Source: Candidatus Zixiibacteriota bacterium (GTDB taxonomy: Bacteria; Zixibacteria; MSB-5A5; GN15; JAAZOE01). From it: DNA of 8,575 nucleotides. The notes under the pieces were generated by a model. It had not been told where the DNA came from. It was given only the letters and a program-made list of their open reading frames with translations, and made no database searches. The DNA is taken from contig JAUUYJ010000100.1 in the NCBI GenBank assembly GCA_030588275.1, positions 1 to 8,575 of the forward strand. The letters are read 5' to 3'. Of this stretch, positions 6,027-8,575 are shown piece after piece (position 1 is the first letter of the stretch; the number at the start of each line of letters is the position of its first letter). Both the position numbers and the translations under genes were made by a program.

Positions 6027-7384
6027 TTCCCCTCCCAGGCTTCTTTGGTTTCCTGAACCAGGTTGAAATCGTTGACCTTCATCGCCGGAACCAGCATCAA
6101 AGAAGAGTACTGAGGATAAACGATCCGCTCGGTCGAGAGCATCTCGGCGTTGGAGAATGCTTCAAGAATCGATTGGTTGGTCCGCATGTTTTTTATCGCT
6201 GGGCCAACCTGACCATTCTCGATCAAAAATGTTCCATCAAAAATCGTTCCGGTAATCATCGTTTTCATCGGGTTGAGAAAATTGATGTACCAAAAATGAG
6301 TTATCAAAACGCCCCGCTCGACTGATGCAATCATCTCCGCGGTCGTTTTATCTCCCGGTGCCATAACCAAATTTTTCGGATACGGTCCATAGCTGTTATT
6401 GGGTGGCAAAGCATGGCCTGTTGGCGCAATCTTCATCAGATTGGCATAGTAGCTATCGTACGCACCCTGACCCGCTTTCCCTCCATCTATTGGAGTAATA
6501 TTTTTCCGGGCGATCCCCTCATAATCAAACAACAACGATCCAAAGGCGGGGTTGTTCGGTTCGTCAGTTATCGAAATATTTTTACCGGTAATAAGCTCGC
6601 CGGTTTTGCCTGACATAAAGGACCGGTGTTGCATCATCGTTCGACCGCCAAAACCAAGAAAGCCTAAAAACAGAAGTAATTGCCCAACCGCCGCCGGCTC
6701 CAATATAACCGTGTACTGTCCGTCCGGCAGGCTGACCGGGTTTATATTCCGTTTCGCCTTGGTAATGGCGCGACGCGCCACGGTCCGTATGTCGATCTGT
6801 CTCGGATCAGGATCGTAACCGATGGCATAACCGCTCTGCTCCCCATCACCAACCATCGTCAGCGACAGCTCCGATTTTCCAAAGCTGCCAAACTGCTCGA
6901 CACCGAGCGAATTGGATACAGCGACCGTTTCAATATCATGGCGAAAAGCACCGGACGCCTTAAGATTTTCAGTCGCCGCCTGGGCGGCAACTTTTTTCAC
7001 CGCTTTGCCCATATCATCAGGAGAAAAATTAAGATTCGGATTGACCTCAACAGTTTTTTCAACCGGAGGGGCCATCTCCTTATCAGGAAAAGAGACAAAC
7101 TTTTCATCAGGCTTTTGCAACCGGCTGATTTCATTGGCCAGCCGCGTTGTCTCTTTTATACCTGCGGGTGACAAGTCGTTGGTGGTCGTAACGCCGATTC
7201 GTTTGTCGTTGACCGCCGTTATTACCAGCGTCGTATCCTCAAAATTCAAATTCTGATTGATGGCCGATTCGGCGAAACGTGTCAACCATGTCTGCTTGGC
7301 GATCAAAACAACTTCGGTCTGATCGGCATCCGAATGGTTTAAAGCAGATTTCAAAATATCCTGTGCTTGCGATTTTAATAGCAT
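6020..7384 (-). CDS. tldE: TldE/PmbA subunit of the TldD-TldE peptidase
   Basis: TldE (PmbA) is the non-catalytic partner of TldD; together they form a metalloprotease that trims unfolded peptides. In E. coli it matures microcin B17 and degrades the antitoxin CcdA. The 454 residues match the family length. The N-terminal domain has the characteristic WLTRFAESAINQN (33-45). The C-terminal domain includes a Gly- and Phe-rich segment around LGFLGFGGRTMMQHRSF and the conserved DYEGI. No HExxxH zinc motif is present, as expected for TldE rather than TldD. GGGAGGA (7391-7397), inside the last codons of tldD, lies six bases from the ATG, and the gap to the tldD stop is 3 bp, so the two are coupled. 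The protein looks cytosolic. It overlaps the small Tat gene by 7 bp. Confidence 0.92.
   Translation of the reverse strand: MLLKSQAQDILKSALNHSDADQTEVVLIAKQTWLTRFAESAINQNLNFEDTTLVITAVNDKRIGVTTTNDLSPAGIKETTRLANEISRLQKPDEKFVSFPDKEMAPPVEKTVEVNPNLNFSPDDMGKAVKKVAAQAATENLKASGAFRHDIETVAVSNSLGVEQFGSFGKSELSLTMVGDGEQSGYAIGYDPDPRQIDIRTVARRAITKAKRNINPVSLPDGQYTVILEPAAVGQLLLFLGFLGFGGRTMMQHRSFMSGKTGELITGKNISITDEPNNPAFGSLLFDYEGIARKNITPIDGGKAGQGAYDSYYANLMKIAPTGHALPPNNSYGPYPKNLVMAPGDKTTAEMIASVERGVLITHFWYINFLNPMKTMITGTIFDGTFLIENGQVGPAIKNMRTNQSILEAFSNAEMLSTERIVYPQYSSLMLVPAMKVNDFNLVQETKEAWEGKC
6029..6036 (-). promoter_or_regulatory. Strong ribosome binding site of the small Tat-signal gene
   Basis: GGGAGGGG on the minus strand lies within the last codons of tldE, with its GGAGG core four bases before the ATG at 6026. 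It is the best direct evidence that the 81-codon frame is translated. Confidence 0.7.
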
Positions 7385-7387
7385 AAT

Positions 7388-8575
7388 TTATCCTCCCACC
7401 TCAATATCGACAAACCGCGTTGGCGAAGCACCTTCGGCGGTTCGCGCATTCTGTCCCGGCTGACCCTTGCCACAATTAGGCGTTCCCTGAATTACAAATT
7501 GCGACGCATCACCAATCGCATCACAGTTTCCCCAGAAATGCGTAGTGCATCCGGCAAAAGTAGGATTTTTAACAACCCCGGCCAGCTTACCAGCCTTGAT
7601 CTCCCAACCGATTTCGCAACCAAATTTAAAATTCTTGCGCAGATCGTCGATCGACCATGAATTGGGGGTTGCCATATAAATTCCGTCATCAACCTCGCCG
7701 ATCATCTGTTCAAATGTTTTGTCTCCCGGCTCAAGGATTGTGTTGGTCATTCGGCAGATAGGAATATTCTGCCATCCTTCGGCTCTCAAATTTCCCGACG
7801 ATCCGCGCCCGATCCGGTCTCCCATTTCGCGCGAGGTTAGATAGCCGTTTAATATTCCATCCTTAATCAAATAATTTTTCTGAGCCTTAACCCCTTCGTC
7901 GTCCCACCCAAACGAACCGAGCGCACCCGGTGCGGTTGCATCGCAGGCGACGTTGACAATCTCCGATCCGTATTGCAATTTGTTCAGATTGTCGGTCGTG
8001 GCAAACGACATCCCGGAAAAATTCCGCTCCATTCCAAAAACGCGATCCAGCTCAAGCGCATGGCCGATAGATTCGTGAATCACTAACGAGGTGATATCTC
8101 CGGCCAGAACCAGGGTTGTCGTTTTCTGAGGGCATACAGGGGCGGCCATCAACTGTGCTACTTCTTCAGCCAATCGAGGAATCTGGGCTTTCATATCAAG
8201 CTCGCTCAAAAGTTCATACCCTTTCAGTTCGTACTGGCCAGCCGGTTTTGGAAAGGTACGCTCGGCCCGCTCTCGGCGCGAGACCGCCTGGCGAATACTG
8301 ATGCCAGTTCCGGTTTGGTATAGAACCTGATGCAGTTCTGAACCCTCCGAAGAGTAGAACCATTTCTCATGATGCCGGAACGATGCAAAGCAGTCCTGCG
8401 AATTTATCCCGGTCTGAGCCGCCATTGTGGCATCAAGGTCGGCCAAAAACTCAATTTTTTCTTTAAGAGGAATCGAAAACGGGTTGATCAGACAGGGGGA
8501 AAGAAACTCCCCTTTTTCAGCCGACATCCCCGATAGCGACACCGGTTCGGTCATGACCAATGAGGATGCACGGGC
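7388..8575 (-). CDS. tldD: TldD metalloprotease subunit, 5' end outside the window
   Basis: TldD is the catalytic subunit of the TldD-TldE peptidase. The frame is open to the window edge, so the TTG at 8560 is not the start; compared with homologues of about 480 residues, roughly 90-100 N-terminal residues are missing. The zinc site HESIGH is encoded at 8060-8077 (reverse strand), followed by ALELDRVFG as in the family. Near the C-terminus, NCGKGQPGQ supplies the Cys (codon at 7472-7474) that is the third metal ligand in E. coli TldD. Other family stretches are YGSEIVN, DATAPGALGSFGWDDEG, GYLTSRE, NSWSIDDLRKNFKFG and GWEIKAGKLAG. No export signal can be judged because the N-terminus is absent. 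It is the first visible gene of the operon, with tldE starting 3 bp after its stop. Confidence 0.95.
   Translation of the reverse strand, partial: ARASSLVMTEPVSLSGMSAEKGEFLSPCLINPFSIPLKEKIEFLADLDATMAAQTGINSQDCFASFRHHEKWFYSSEGSELHQVLYQTGTGISIRQAVSRRERAERTFPKPAGQYELKGYELLSELDMKAQIPRLAEEVAQLMAAPVCPQKTTTLVLAGDITSLVIHESIGHALELDRVFGMERNFSGMSFATTDNLNKLQYGSEIVNVACDATAPGALGSFGWDDEGVKAQKNYLIKDGILNGYLTSREMGDRIGRGSSGNLRAEGWQNIPICRMTNTILEPGDKTFEQMIGEVDDGIYMATPNSWSIDDLRKNFKFGCEIGWEIKAGKLAGVVKNPTFAGCTTHFWGNCDAIGDASQFVIQGTPNCGKGQPGQNARTAEGASPTRFVDIEVGG
7391..7397 (-). promoter_or_regulatory. Strong ribosome binding site of tldE within the tldD end
   Basis: Read on the minus strand this is GGGAGGA, which encodes the last Gly codons of tldD and sits six bases before the tldE ATG. 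It fixes the tldE start and couples its translation to tldD. Confidence 0.8.

Noticed and set aside
5906..6325. 139-codon plus-strand open frame across the end of tldE and the small Tat gene
   Set aside because: No domain, no ribosome site I can see, and it lies opposite two better supported frames.
6680..7171. 163-codon open frame on the plus strand opposite tldE
   Set aside because: Arg- and Ile-rich translation with no recognisable motif, antisense to a well supported gene; it is a shadow of the tldE codon pattern.
8558..8560. TTG at 8560 as the start of a short TldD
   Set aside because: The frame stays open to the window edge and the N-terminal TldD domain is missing, so the true start lies outside.

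Overview
The window reads as a chromosomal segment of an uncultured, Gram-negative-type bacterium of moderate GC content. The evidence is the housekeeping gene content, Shine-Dalgarno-led genes, a Tat signal peptide, and no phage, plasmid or insertion-sequence material. Phylum cannot be fixed from the sequence. An FCB-like or other deep candidate lineage is a guess based on the unusual mix of neighbours and the diverged trigger factor.

Plus strand, left to right: the last 42 codons of an unidentified protein (1-129); a class II tRNA-Leu(UAG) with a plausible promoter (206-335); the classic proteostasis operon tig-clpP-clpX (399-3543), coding for trigger factor, the ClpP peptidase and the ClpX unfoldase. 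A GNAT acetyltransferase (3676-4476) and a very compact beta-carbonic-anhydrase-like protein (4520-4897) then take the place where lon often follows clpX. Minus strand, read from right to left: tldD (5' end beyond the window, 8575-7388), tldE/pmbA (7384-6020), an 81-codon gene for a small Tat-signal protein (6026-5781) and prmC/hemK (5784-4924). These four are packed with a 3-bp gap, a 7-bp overlap and a 4-bp ATGA overlap, so they look like one translationally coupled operon. The two blocks converge at 4898-4923.

Most of the window deals with protein synthesis and turnover: nascent-chain folding (Tig), ATP-dependent proteolysis (ClpXP), peptide proteolysis (TldDE) and release-factor methylation (PrmC). 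The points most worth a second look are: (1) the catalytic Asp of ClpP is replaced by Asn172, the same change described for Listeria ClpP1; (2) a tiny twin-arginine protein is locked between tldE and prmC and could be a TldDE client or a decayed gene; (3) a perfect TATAAT sits four bases before the GNAT start codon, suggesting a leaderless mRNA; (4) PrmC carries Cys in place of the Arg of its PRPETE motif. No CRISPR array, transposon or prophage feature was found.
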